A stretch of DNA of 64,000 nt from assembly GCF_031877795.1 (NCBI RefSeq), contig NC_133931.1:25728264-25792263 (forward strand). Direction: 5' to 3'. A program made the position numbers and the translations under genes. The DNA comes from Strix aluco. Its lineage: Eukaryota; Chordata; Aves; Strigiformes; Strigidae. Below the pieces are notes generated by a model. It made no database searches. It saw nothing but the letters and a program-made list of their open reading frames with translations, and was not told the DNA's origin. This document shows, in pieces, positions 46,992 through 58,866 of the stretch. The stretch's first letter is position 1; the number at the start of each line of letters is the position of its first letter.

Positions 46992-47883
46992 AGAAGCCGA
47001 CACACATCTTTACCCAAACCCACATGCTTTAGAGTGGTTTTGAAGCAATTTTACCCTCACAGGTACTGACTGTGATGGTCCTTGATGCTTCAGCTGCTCC
47101 AATCCACTCAGAGACATGAGCCCTGCTTTTTTTCATCAGGGAAATGGTTATAGCAAAAGAAAAACAATAATTCATTTGGTTTTCTTTCCCTCTCAAGAAG
47201 GCTGTCAAAAAGCAGAGTTTCTGTGGCTTCAGCCTCAAAGCCTTCTGAGGTATCTTTCAACCACAGCTTCTGCAGTGGCTTGCAAGCAGCACAGGAGCTT
47301 GGCAGGGTGGCCTTTGCCAGCGGGTGCAAAGGGAATGCAAGGTTCTGTATTTAGATTCCCATTTTCTGGGTCAGTCAAGACATGACGAACAAGGGACGTT
47401 CCTCTGAGCTTGCAGGGCTTGCCCTTCGTCCCCGCTGGAAAGACCCTCACCCCGTGTCCTGCGCTGCCCTGAAGCTTTTCTTAAGCTCATGCCTTTGTCA
47501 GTGTGGGGCATCGCTAGTGTAAATACTAAGAGAGCTGCTTTGGCCTGCTCGGAGGCTCTGCAAAGCATCTGTACAGCAGAGCTGCCACAGTTGGGTTGCT
47601 CTTAAAGAGCTACAGAATTGATTTTTCTTGTCCTAATATCACTTGGAGGGAATAACGCTGGGGAGGAAAGTCTGCAAGTTTGGAGACAAGTGTAAAATCA
47701 GATGTGCCTTTGACACATGTTCGAAATGAGCTTGGTCCAGATTGGCCCAAAGCATGCATAAGGGCCAAGATGGGGGACCGTATTTCCCACACCAGAGAAG
47801 GTCTTTTGGGAGGGGGCAGGAGATGCCAGTGAGGGGCAGGAAGCTGCAGTCAGACGCTGCTCCCTATCCCATGAGTTTAATAA

Positions 47884-48218
47884 CCCAGTGTTCTGGTTTA
47901 GCCAGCATAGGGTTAAGTTTCCCCAGCAGTGGGGGGGAAGTTCTAGCCAGGTTATTCATATATCATGCTGACATCGGTGATTGCGTGGGTTGGCGCAGCC
48001 AGTTCTCTCACTGCTGTATTGGTAGATATTTTGCTCTGTTCATTGTTATTACTGTTATTCTTATTGTTATTGTTGTTGTTTGTTGTGTTGCAGTTGTGCT
48101 GCTGTATTAAACCTCTCCTTATCTCAGCCCCGGAGCTTTGTATTTCACTCCCTTTGTGGGGGAGGGGCAGCAGCCGTGTGGTCTCAGACCCTGGCAGGGC
48201 CTAAACCACCACACCCAG
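47884..48218 (+). mobile_element. Solo LTR of an avian endogenous retrovirus (ERVL-like), with target duplications
   Basis: A 325-base LTR (47889-48213) starts TGTTCTGGTTTAG and ends AAACCACCACA, giving TG...CA termini. Both ends are flanked by CCCAG (47884-47888 and 48214-48218), a perfect 5-bp target duplication as expected for ERVL-type integration. Inside are a TTATT/TTGTT-rich stretch, an ATTAAA poly(A) signal (48106-48111) followed by CCTCTCCTTATCTCAGCCCC, and a G-rich GTGGGGGAGGGGCAGCAGCC segment. Their order matches the TguLTR5-like family that I know from neoavian birds. It is shorter than typical family members (about 500-600 bases by recollection), mainly in the U3 part, with no clear TATA box. 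No internal retroviral sequence is present, so it is a recombination product with no coding capacity. Confidence 0.88.
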
Positions 48219-51200
48219 TTTTCTGGTTATTTTTCTGGTTATTTATTCTGGTCTTTCCCTAAGTGCCATGAAAGACCAAAGACTGAAGATATGCACTTGT
48301 CACACAGCCTCATGTCTATTGCAATCTCAGGGGGGACAAACTGCACCCTGGCCCAGCTCTCCTTCCCATGGCTCAGAGCAGTGCCAGGCAGTGCCTGCCT
48401 GGGGCTCAGCACCATCCCTGTGCCCCATGGGGACGGGACAGGGACCAGGAGCTGGCACCGTACAGCTCCTCACCCCAAAGCGCCTGGAGGAGGATGGCAT
48501 GGGCTAGCCCCGTGACACCATGCAACCGCCCAGGCAGCTCCAGCTCTCAGCCAGCCCCTGTGTCGCATGTGCCGGACTCAATGGCCACAGTATTTAAAAT
48601 TACCACCGTCTTCATGCTGAGACTACAGGATCTTCCCTGACATCCAGCAGGATCTTCCTGAGTTTGGAGGTCCATCTGAACGTGAGGTCCAAGAAGCACG
48701 CGCCATGCCAATTAGTGCTAATCACTGTTTACCTCATGCGTCCCTTCTCATCTTCCCACTTGCAGCAAGTTAAAATAAATGAATAATATTTAAATGAATA
48801 GTGCATTTGTGATTCCTAGTAATTTCCCTTGAAGTAGTTATGACAAGTGCATTAACTGGTAGTAATTCATCATGCTGCTTGTAATTTGGCGGGGATTCAG
48901 ATGGGAGAACCTGTTTTCATAGCAGCTAATAAATGGTGGTTTATTGCTGCCCTACCAGGTGTCCTGTAGCTGCAGCCTCCTTCCCAGCACAGGAGCCATG
49001 AACGTCTGCTTCTCTTGGCACGTGCTTCTGGTTAGAGAGACGATACTTTACAAATAGGCCAGGTTGGTTATGATTCAGCCCTAACCACCACAAACAGTCT
49101 TTCTGTTTCATCAAGGGAAAACTGGGTGGAGCAAACATCTACCCATCGGTTCCACCTAATGCCGTGCAGCTCAGGCACATTAAATACCACCTGGAGCCCA
49201 GGGATGTGTTCGTAGGCCTTGCCCTAAAACTCAGTGCAGGCTTAGGAAACCAAATTATACCATGACCTTGCTTATGCATCCTGCCTATAGCTGTTTCAGG
49301 TTATGCAGGTGCCTGTGCTCTTGGGGTTCCCACTGAGACCAGACCTGCGGTGGGGACTGGCCCAGCAGCACCACAGGCTCTGATCCAGCCCCAGGAGTCA
49401 ATGGTAAAATGGGTAGCTGAGGGAAAAGGGCTGCAAGAGGTTGGCAGGATCCACAGGTTCACATAGGTAGTCTGGCTCTGTGCTTACCCCATCTCAGCAA
49501 GGCAGGAATTAAATTAAAACCTAGCTTATGAAGGCTGCATGGGCTCTGCTGACTCACACCAGATGTTGGATGTGAGGGGGCTTGCCTTGTCAGCCAGAGA
49601 AATGGCAAGGCTAGGAGAGGAAGGCAGGGCTGAGATTTCCATCCTGCTCTTGCCAGCACACACAAATGCTGGAAGGGACCATGCTTGCCTGGCGAATCAG
49701 TAGGAACCACTTACAGGGATGGCAAGGGGATTTGCTTGTTAATGAACCCCTGTCATTTGAAAGAGTTTGTCCTGGTGTGGGTGAGGACAGAGGGCATGTA
49801 CCTCTAGGTGATGCAGAAGAGCTTGTCAAGTCCCTCCTTATGGCTAAAAGATGCTAAGCTTCTGCTAAAACCACCAGTTAATAACAGTTAATAGCTAATA
49901 GGAAAAGAAAGAGAATTGGGTTTGGTGGTCTCAGTTGAGGCCATATCAAGACCTGATCAGTGGTGGCCCCTGAGCCAGCAATACCCTGGGGTTTTAGTAG
50001 CATCATGGAAAGCCGCAGTGGGTTTGCTTTGGGGCTGCCTGTGTCACTGAGCAGCAGCACCATCCCTGCCCCGTGAGGTGCTGGAGCATCCCTATCCTAC
50101 CCCTCCACTCATAGCAGCCAACTGCACTTTATGTCTTGACACCGAGCTGCCAGCCTGGGGGAAAAGCAGTTCAGCCAGGAGCAGGAGGCATCACAAGGTC
50201 CTTGGGTGAGATCTGGCTCTTCTGCCCTGCAGGAACACTCTCACTGATGTCAAATGCTTCTGGCTGTCATGAGAAGTGAGTCCCGGTCCGTCCACTTTTG
50301 CTCACTGATGATGATGTACCACCCACACAGTGATGGTGAATCTTGTGGGTGTCCAGCCATGGGATCAAAATTAAAAAAGCCTCATGGCTGCATGGCCACA
50401 ATGGTGAGCATGACCCTTCCCGTGCGCAGTCAGATGAGGAGCCGCCACCACCAGCGGGTGGGGACTGTCCTGGAGGAGCTGCTGTTTGCAGCAGTGCTGG
50501 TTCTTTGCTCTCCAGAATTTTGGAAGATGTGCCATGAAAGAAGGTGTTATTTTGGATCCAGTCTGGTTTTACTCACTCAATAATCCTTGCGACTTCAGGA
50601 AGATTGCAACCAGGCAGAGGATTGCTGGAGCATTACAACACACGTAGCTTTGCCTCGTAAAAGGACAGTCACTCCATGGCCTCAAGCAGTTATTTTGTTT
50701 GATACCTCCCTACTCAAAACTTGGGCAAGGAGCTGTGTAAAACAGGCTGTGGACACTCAGACGGGTGCTGCAAGTTTATTTGCTATTTAGCCAGGCACCA
50801 GCTTGCCCTTGACCAGTGATCAGTCACCTAATGATGAGGCTAAGTCAATCCTGGACGCTAGAAACTGCATTTTGATTCCCTACATGCTTTGCCACACCAT
50901 CAGAAACCATGACTTTATCTTTAAAAAAAAACACAAAAGCAAACCACAAACATGACTGGTATGTTTTAAAGTGGGTGAGGGTGGTTTATCACACACTAAT
51001 GCAGACTCAGATTCTTTCTCCAAGATGCAGCTAATTTCATATTAATTATGCTTGGGCATCTCCCCCCTTTCCCAGGTGCAGGTCTTATTTAAAGTCCAAT
51101 TTTCTGTTAGCAGCACAGAGCAAGGCTAGGGCCAGCCCTGTGCTGGGGGGTGAGAAGGGGCATTTTATAGTCTGAACGGCTACAGAAACTGAAAAATTTG

Positions 51201-54200
51201 TGCATTTTCTATCACATTATCCTGATTTTCTGATGTGAACTCTGGAGAGACCTCACCCCTGCAACCTCTTCTATAAGCCAAGTTTTTGCAGCAGATAGCT
51301 CACTTGGCCAAATGACTAATGAGCATTTTATTCCTGCAGGTAACAGCATGAAGGCAATCCTGCGCCTCTCTGATGGGCAAGCAGTGTTTGCTCATCTCTC
51401 CAGCACCCTCCATCCCCTGGGGTTGGGCTGTGTCCATCAGTAACTCTGTGCCCACAGCAGCTTCATCACCCAGCTATCTCCCTCTCCCCATCTCATCCAA
51501 CAAAGGACGGTTTATGAGCAGCACCTCCTGGCCCAAGGATTGCCAGACACTGGCACACACCCCAAAATCATACATGATGAAGGGCTAAAAACCACGTGTC
51601 TCACCTTAGCAAGGGAGTTCCCACTGGGGTGACGTAGGGTGCAGGGAGTCACGTCCGAGCAGCCAGCTGCCCACATGATTACAAGAAGGGCTGTAAAGTG
51701 CACGTTCTTACTGTTTTTGAAAGAGAAAAATCAGATCCCAGAAAATTTCTGTTTCAATCAGGATGTTTAAGTGGTTTTTAAGCTGTCTGGAGGGAAAACG
51801 GCTGCTTGAAGCCCTTTCAGCTTTTGATATGAGCTGTGCTGGTGCTGGGTTCCGCTCAGGTACGTGATGGGAAGCTGAAGGACAGAGATCGGCACGGAAA
51901 GGAGATGCACTCACGCTTGGGCAGACCCTTGTGCCGGGCAGCACTCAGAGCAGCAGGCCCAGAGCCAGTCCCCAAACAACAAACAGGGATGGGGGCTTGC
52001 AGGATCCAGACCTTGGTCCTGGTGGTGCTAGGGACGCCGCGTTGCATCCAGGCACCTGCAGCCGAAGCAGAGACCAGTGGTGCTGGCAGGCAGGGACAGG
52101 GCAGGGACACGGCAGGGTCCCCCTCAGCACCAGCCCCAGAGGAGCACCAGACCCTCCGCTGCATTAGAACAGATGAGCAAAAGTGCTCCTTAGTGGAGCC
52201 ACTCCAGCTTCCCTCTCAGACAGTATTTTATATTGGCAAATTAATAGTAATTTCTACATTATCACTTTCTACAAAACTATGACTTTGTTTCCCCCTGCCT
52301 GAGGGAGAGACGACCCCACCAATAGAAACGTCCAGCAGGACAAGAGTTGTCCCAGATCAGCCTGACCACATCTAAAATCATGGTGGTTCTTTTTTTTTTT
52401 TACCCATTTTACCTTCTTGTTCTCTAATCTATCTCCCCATCCTCTTTCTTAACTTTTCTTACCTACTTTCAGGCTTTTCTCTCCCTTTTTTCCCTTTGCA
52501 GCCCCTTCCCTGGCTGTCCTCTCCTCCGTTTTTACAGCATTGCAGGGAAAACCATCACCCCTAAACACAGCTGCTGGTATTCAGCAGTGCAGATGATGGC
52601 CTCGTGTGCCCTCACTGTAACTCTTACCTTGCAGGCTCAGGAGCTATACTGCAGGCTCACAGCTCTTCCCTGTCTGCATCTGAGCAGGCAGCAGTTAATG
52701 AAACTTTCTGCACCTTGGCAGGAGCCCGTGCAGTGCCTCCAGCAGCAGTCACATCACCAGCAGCCGTCCAAAAGGAAGAGGCTGGGTTTACCCAGGCCAG
52801 CCCCAGCCCTTTGCTGTCAGAACTTCAGCAATGAAAAATGCTTCTAAATTATTCAGCAAGAGAAGTGGGCTGACTTGTGTAAAGGATTTGTACTTTTAGG
52901 CCATTATGCCACTTTCCATGGAGGCCAAGGGAGGAGAATGGATTGACCCAGGGAGGAGAACCACAGATGAGGAGAGTGGAGATGTGCTCAAGGTGGTGGG
53001 ATCAGGCTTTGGAAAGGGCTTCAAAGCTATTAGCTACACCGTGGCTTAACCAAGAAAGATACCAAAGCTGCCAAATAAAAGAGAAGATAAAAAGCAGGAG
53101 CAGGGTAGTGCCTTGAACAGAATTGCCTCCTCTCAAGAATTCAAAGATCACAACTCAATGCTTAAAAAGCAAAAATTTACGTATAATACACTCGAGGTCT
53201 TTATTTCTCCTTCAGATTGGGAGCCTTTAGGGTTCTGTTTCAGTTTTCCTCCCAAACCACTTACTGCATAATGAAACCTGACATCTTGATGTACTTCATG
53301 TTACTCTGGGGAGGTGGAGCTTTAGAAAAACACCAAATATATCAAGAGCCAGCAGCACCACTTTCACGGCCCTCTGCAGCCAGCTATGATGCTAACAGCC
53401 AGCAAGAGAGTTCCTCTGCTGCGGGCTGCTGGAGCAAATTAACCATCCTGACTTCTCTGCTGAAGGGGAAAGCTGTGCAGTGTTGCCAATCCAAAAGAAA
53501 TGGCAGGAAAACATGAGAGGGGCAAAATCTGGTCAGGAAGGAAATTAACAACCAGCTGCATCATTCACTCCGCACAACTTTGTAGGAAGCATCACTAAAG
53601 CAGCACGCTGCCTTCACACCGGGTAACGTTACAGCATCATCCTGCCCGCCTGCAGACAGGCACCCAGCCTTGCCTTGCGTTAGGAAAACAGCACTGTATT
53701 GCTACCCAAAAGTTAGCAGAGCTGGGGGTCTCTGTATGCACAGCCTCCAGCCAAACTCTTGCCTTCTCCAAAGGCTCTTCTCATTCTTGGTTTACTCATC
53801 CAGTTTATGTTTCAACACTCAGAGTTACAGTTTCAGGCAGGTCTTCTGAGGAAAGCAACCCTTCTCTCTTACACCACACACTCACGTGCCTAAACAGCTT
53901 TTGAATCTGCTCACCATCTTTTAACATAGTATGACAAGGAAAAAAAGAAGTGGAAGTCTTATGAAGGCAGAGATAGCAAATAAAGATCTTGCTGTCACTC
54001 TCATGGCAGGACAGGCTGATTAATGAAGCCAGCTTACAGTGCGCCCCCAGAAACCCCTTTCTCCTGGCTCATGCCGCTGCCTATTTACAGCACTTCTGTA
54101 AAACTCTTGCTAGGGACAGTTACAGCATTTCAGAAACGCATGCAGCATCTCTCTCGTCCTATGTGGCAACAGCTTCACCTTGAAAACAGCAGCTCTGGCA

Positions 54201-57200
54201 CTACATGTCACCTACATGGGTACCAGCTGGGCTGAAGGGTTCAATGGAGAAAGGACCCGGAGGATCCGATGACTCTGCACCATGATCAGCAGATGCCCTT
54301 TGCGCCACGGAAAACACAGAGTAAGCAAGGTTATGGCAATGAGCAGGTTTCTCTGCATGCAGCACAGTCTCCCTGTGATGTTCTCCACGTCTAGGTGCCT
54401 ACTCGGTTTGAATCATAAGCCTCCTGTCTGATTTCCTTTCACGATAAGGCTTTTAATAACTAACTGCGTATACAACAAAGTAAATATTCAACCAACTCTG
54501 AGCTAGATTACAGATCAAATATCTTCAAATCTTTCTTCTTTCCCTTTTAAAAACAAAAACCCACACATGCAGCCTGCAGGGGAAAAGATTGCTCGCTTAG
54601 CACTTCCCTCAGCTCATCAGATAAATAAGCAACTACGAGTTTTGTACTTCACAAAAAATAGGCGAGGCAACTGCTCCACAGCATACCGTGGTAATGTGAT
54701 GGTGAAGAGCTGGATGCCTGCCAAAGTCTGGCTCCTCTCCTGTGCTTACTTTTTAGTTCTATCCTTCAAGTCAGTACAGGCTGCCCAAGCTGTCTCTGAC
54801 CAGGAGAGGAGGTGGCTGCCATCTCCTGTGTGCTTCCTCACTGAGTGGCAGGACCCCATTCATATAGACTCAGACTAAAGAAAAACTCTAGAGAGACTAT
54901 GGCTACACAGCCCAGGCTCAAAACAGGGAGGAAAGAGTAAATAGGAGACACATTCTCTTTCCTGCTTGTGGACCCTGCAAAAGCAGGTGCCAGTCCCAGC
55001 ACAGGATGTCCCTGAGAGGACCAGCCAGAAGCCAATATCCACCAGTTTCTGCAAGCCACCAGAGCTCACTAGGAGAACCTTCTGTAGGGCAAGGCAGTGG
55101 CTCTTGGTAAGGGGGGTAAACTCTCCTTCCCCCATTACTGGGGTCATTTCACCTAAGGAGGGACACAGTCCCTTGTATAAAACGTCCGCATGGGAAACGG
55201 CAGAGAGGGTTTGTGTCCAGCCCCAGCCTGACATTCAACAAGTCACAAGTTCATCAGTGTCCCTATCCCCCTCAAAATGATACCCAGCACACTCTACAAA
55301 GTTACTTTATAGGCCTTCCTACCCAGATAAGGAAACTTTTATTTATAGTTAGTGAACAAACCAGACCTGAAAATGGCACATTTGGGGCTGAGCAGAGGCA
55401 CTTAATTTGGAGTGGTGCTTTGTTGCAAGCAGCAAATCCAAGATGGCAATGAAGTCTTAAACCTTCTCATCTGTGAGGAGTTGAAACTTGAGAGCCAGAG
55501 GAAAAACCTAAAATTAATGCCCCACCGCCTAAATGCAGCTTTGGCTGCCCGCCAAGTGTTAGTGATCACTGTGACTGTCCCTCCACCTTCTACTCTGGAG
55601 GAGTAACACAGCTGGGTCTCACCAACAGCTCAGCATCTGCTCCGGTACTGAACAATTTCCCAAGGGGACAGTAACAACTGACAGTCACTTACACCCAAGC
55701 ATTTTGTCAGGGTGGGAGTTCATATTCATGGGTTTCAAGTAAACTGCATCTGTGTTCACAATAGTTGTATTGGTGTCGGGCCCACAAGGATAAGGATTCC
55801 CTCTAAGGGTTTTGACTCCATTTCTATTAAGAATTGTGTTGCAAAAGCAACTGGCAGCGTCTAAAAACTTAAGTTTTCCTCCTTGCCCTCAGCTTATGGG
55901 CAAACAGCAAAAACTGGCTGCCTTTCCCTTCCCCTTCATACCTTTCCTGCCTTCCACTGAATCATGCTGCTAGGGAGAGAGCAGCCCATTTTCTTTCACA
56001 GGTGCTCCTCTGTGAACCCCTTGGGAAGCAGCCTCCATTTTCACATCAGATGTAAGCATTCCCTTATTTGTGGTTGCTCCCCAGGTTGAAAGAGCTGTCA
56101 TCCCTCACAGTTGCAAGGAGTTTCATGCCTCCTCCTGAGCAGAGTGCATCGAAGCAGAGGCATTGCACAGCCCCCACCTCAGCACGAGGACAGAAAATGG
56201 CTGCAGCCCAGCCACCAGGGAGCTCCCCGCTTCACAGCCACCAACCGCAGCGGCTTCTGCAGCTCCCACCACCCCACATTGTTCTTAAGACAAGCTGCAT
56301 TGGAAATCTATTAAGCACAGCTCAAATTATGGACAGTGCCAAGCCAAGGCGCAAGGGACTGCAGTGTGTGTGTGAGGGGAAAGGGAGATCAATGGTGTCT
56401 TTGATAGGATGAATGAATCTGGGTAGAGCAGGGGACTTAAAGATTTGGGGGAGGGTTTCTGAAGGCACTGAAGAGCTTCCTTGAAGGCTGCATCGCACAC
56501 TGCACTGTGAACTAGGCTCCACTCGACCCCAGTCACGTCCCTGGGAACGGCCCGTACTCAGCCCAGGGACACAGCTGCTGCCAAGCAGGCGGCTGAACCA
56601 GGCAGATGTCATCCAGGGGCAGGTGGGCTCTGACGCAGCAGGAATTTAGACCATTTAGAGCTTTGCAGAGCATAAGCTGCACCTTACATCCACCTGCTAA
56701 AAAAGCCCTGACAGACTCTAGCAGCCAGCACCACAAGAGCAGACACAGCCTGGGAAACCCTCTCCCCTTCCCTACATGGCCTCTACAACTCCCAGCACAA
56801 GCAGTTACACGAATTACAAGAGAAAAATCCCGTCTGCAGTGTTACTTTATTATTTAACCTTGGTTCAGCTACCCCCATGCCATCATATGCGAAATGTGCA
56901 TGTAATTCTGCTTTGACTTCATGCACAAAGACAGCCCCAGTTGCTTGGCCTCCAACAGGAGTTTGCTTTAAACTGTACACACGCTGCCTTCTCCCCACAT
57001 CCCAATACCCACAAAATGCAGCTCCTAACGCCCACATAGCACCATTGTATGGGTCAAGCACCCTGTATAGTGGAGGACTAACACAAAGAGGAGCCTGGTG
57101 CAACTTTCCTGGAGCCACCGCAGTGCTGAGCATGCTCCCAAGTGCACAAGCATTGGTACTGGAGGGATGGATTTGAAGCCAGATCCCTGGCCCTGTCCTC

Positions 57201-58402
57201 CCTCTCCTTGAGATAGCTGAGGGTGCTGCTCCTGTGAGAAATGGGAGGTTGGGCCTGGTCACCAGATCTCTGATCAAGGAGAGGAAGAAACTGCATACAG
57301 CAAGGAAAGGGAGTCAGGAGGAAAGGAGCACACCAACGACTCCAAACCCTGCCCTGGGCTTCTCTTGCATTGCCCTGAACCAGTTGCTTCTCTGTGACTC
57401 ATCTCCCTTTCTCCTTTATCTGCCCTTTTTTCTTCCAAACTTGTTAGAGAAGGCAGGTCTAGGCATTTATATGAAGTGAAGCAACAAAGGAGCCCTTATC
57501 TCAGCAGAGATGCAGGGCTGTTTCTGTAAGAGCCAGGGTGTTGCCTCGCAGAGGCATTACACCCCAGCTGGAGCAGCATCCCTCCCTGCTCCCCAGCCTC
57601 CCTGCCCACAAGCTGGGCAAGGCCTGCACCAGCACTCACTTCTTCTCCAGGGCAGACACGAGTGCTTAACACCAAGGCAAATGCCCATCCCGGTTTGCTC
57701 GGTGGTTCCTTGCTTTGAACACCATATCCTCCCGTCAGCTTCTGGATGGTTACTGCACCAGGCAGAATATTCCTCTGCTGTATTAAACTGCTTTGGTCAT
57801 TAAGGACAAACACAGTCAGGTGAAGAAAGTCCTCTTCCCACTACCATAAGCTGTCATGGTACCAACACCCACAGATGTACTATTTTAGTCACAGGCAGAC
57901 CCACAGGTGGGGCATGATGCGCCACGGGCCATGTGGGATGCAACCACCCCAAACACAGCAGGCTATGCCAAGACTTTTGGTCCATGTACTCCAGGCTGGA
58001 GCAAATCAAATCATTGTGCTATGCTGGCAAGGCCAAATCAAACCAATGTCAGCACTTCTGCTAGAAAACAGAAAATAAAACTATTTAAGAGGTTGTATAA
58101 TAGTTCTGCCACCTAGAAAGAAATACAGTATGGGTGAGAATACATGGCAGAGCAAAAGGATGGAGGGAAACATCCTTGTGTGAAAAACCTGGGTACAAAT
58201 AAAGAAAATACCAGTAACTTTTAGAATCTCTTCCATATTTCCAAACCCAGAAAAATTTAAGCTTTCTCTCTCTCTCTCTTTTGGGGGGAGAGGGACACAA
58301 CAACAGGGACCAACAAAACTGAAATGAAGAATGAAGCTACCAAAAGTTTATAGATGTAAAGCAGCACTTTACGATCCAACTTACATGAGACAGAAATACG
58401 CC
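48219..58402. other. Intergenic sequence, moderately GC-rich
   Basis: No gene recognised over about 10 kb. The first bases repeat TTCTGGTTATTT about three times (48219-48255). The rest is unique-looking sequence with many short open frames on both strands, none resembling a known protein, and no clear transposon. A short A9 run occurs near 50922. Confidence 0.4.
58264..58280. repeat. CT dinucleotide microsatellite
   Basis: A TC run of about 16 bases followed by TTTTGGGGGG, just upstream of the right-hand CR1 copy. Confidence 0.75.
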
Positions 58403-58866
58403 CTTGCAGCAAAGAAAGCTAACAGTATCCCCAGCTGCAGGAAGGAAAATGCTGCCAGCAGGTGATCCTTCCCCTCTACTCAGCACTGGTGGCACCACAC
58501 CTGGAGTGCTGGGTCCAGTTCTGGACTCCCTAGTACAAGAGACACGTGAACATATCAGAGAGAATCCAATGAAGGGCCACAAGGATGATGAAGGGACTGG
58601 AGCATCTCTCCTACAAAGAAAGGCTGAGAGAGCTGAGAATGGTCAGCCTGGAGAATAGTAGGCTGAAGGGGGACCTATTAATGTGTGTAAATAACTGAAG
58701 GGAGGGCACAAAGAGGACAAAGCCAGGCTCTTTTCAGTGATTTCCAGTGACAGGACCAGAGGCAATGGGCACACATTGAAAGACGGGAGGTTCCCTCTGA
58801 ACATCAGGAAACTTTTTCAGTGTGAGGGTGACCAAGCACTGGCACAGGTTACCCAGGGAAGCTCCA
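58403..58866 (+). repeat. CR1 LINE fragment lacking its 3' end
   Basis: Plus-strand CR1: AACAGTATCCCCAGCTGCAGG, GGTGATCCTTCCCCTCTACTC, TGGAGTGCTGGGTCCAGTTCT, GAGGCTGAGAGAGCTG-like and CCAGTGACAGGACCAGAGGCA, to GGCACAGGTTACCCAGGGAA. There the match stops, about 120 bases short of the usual terminal repeats. Since CR1 copies are anchored at their 3' end, the missing part implies a later deletion or replacement. Confidence 0.85.

Larger units (their letters stand above)
34651..47883. other. Intergenic sequence downstream of CFAP418
   Basis: No exon or RNA gene recognised. It contains a GT microsatellite (35735-35756), a C10 run (36709-36718), a degenerate AT-rich tandem duplication (36946-37026), a small GCTGGGC tandem (41142-41168) and a 27-base motif occurring twice (44854-44880, 46965-46991). 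GC content rises after about 40 kb. The many open frames of 60-166 codons overlap on both strands and resemble nothing known. Confidence 0.45.

Noticed and set aside
47965-48204. Leu-rich hydrophobic open frame
   Set aside because: Produced by the TTATT/TTGTT tract of the solo LTR, not a membrane protein.
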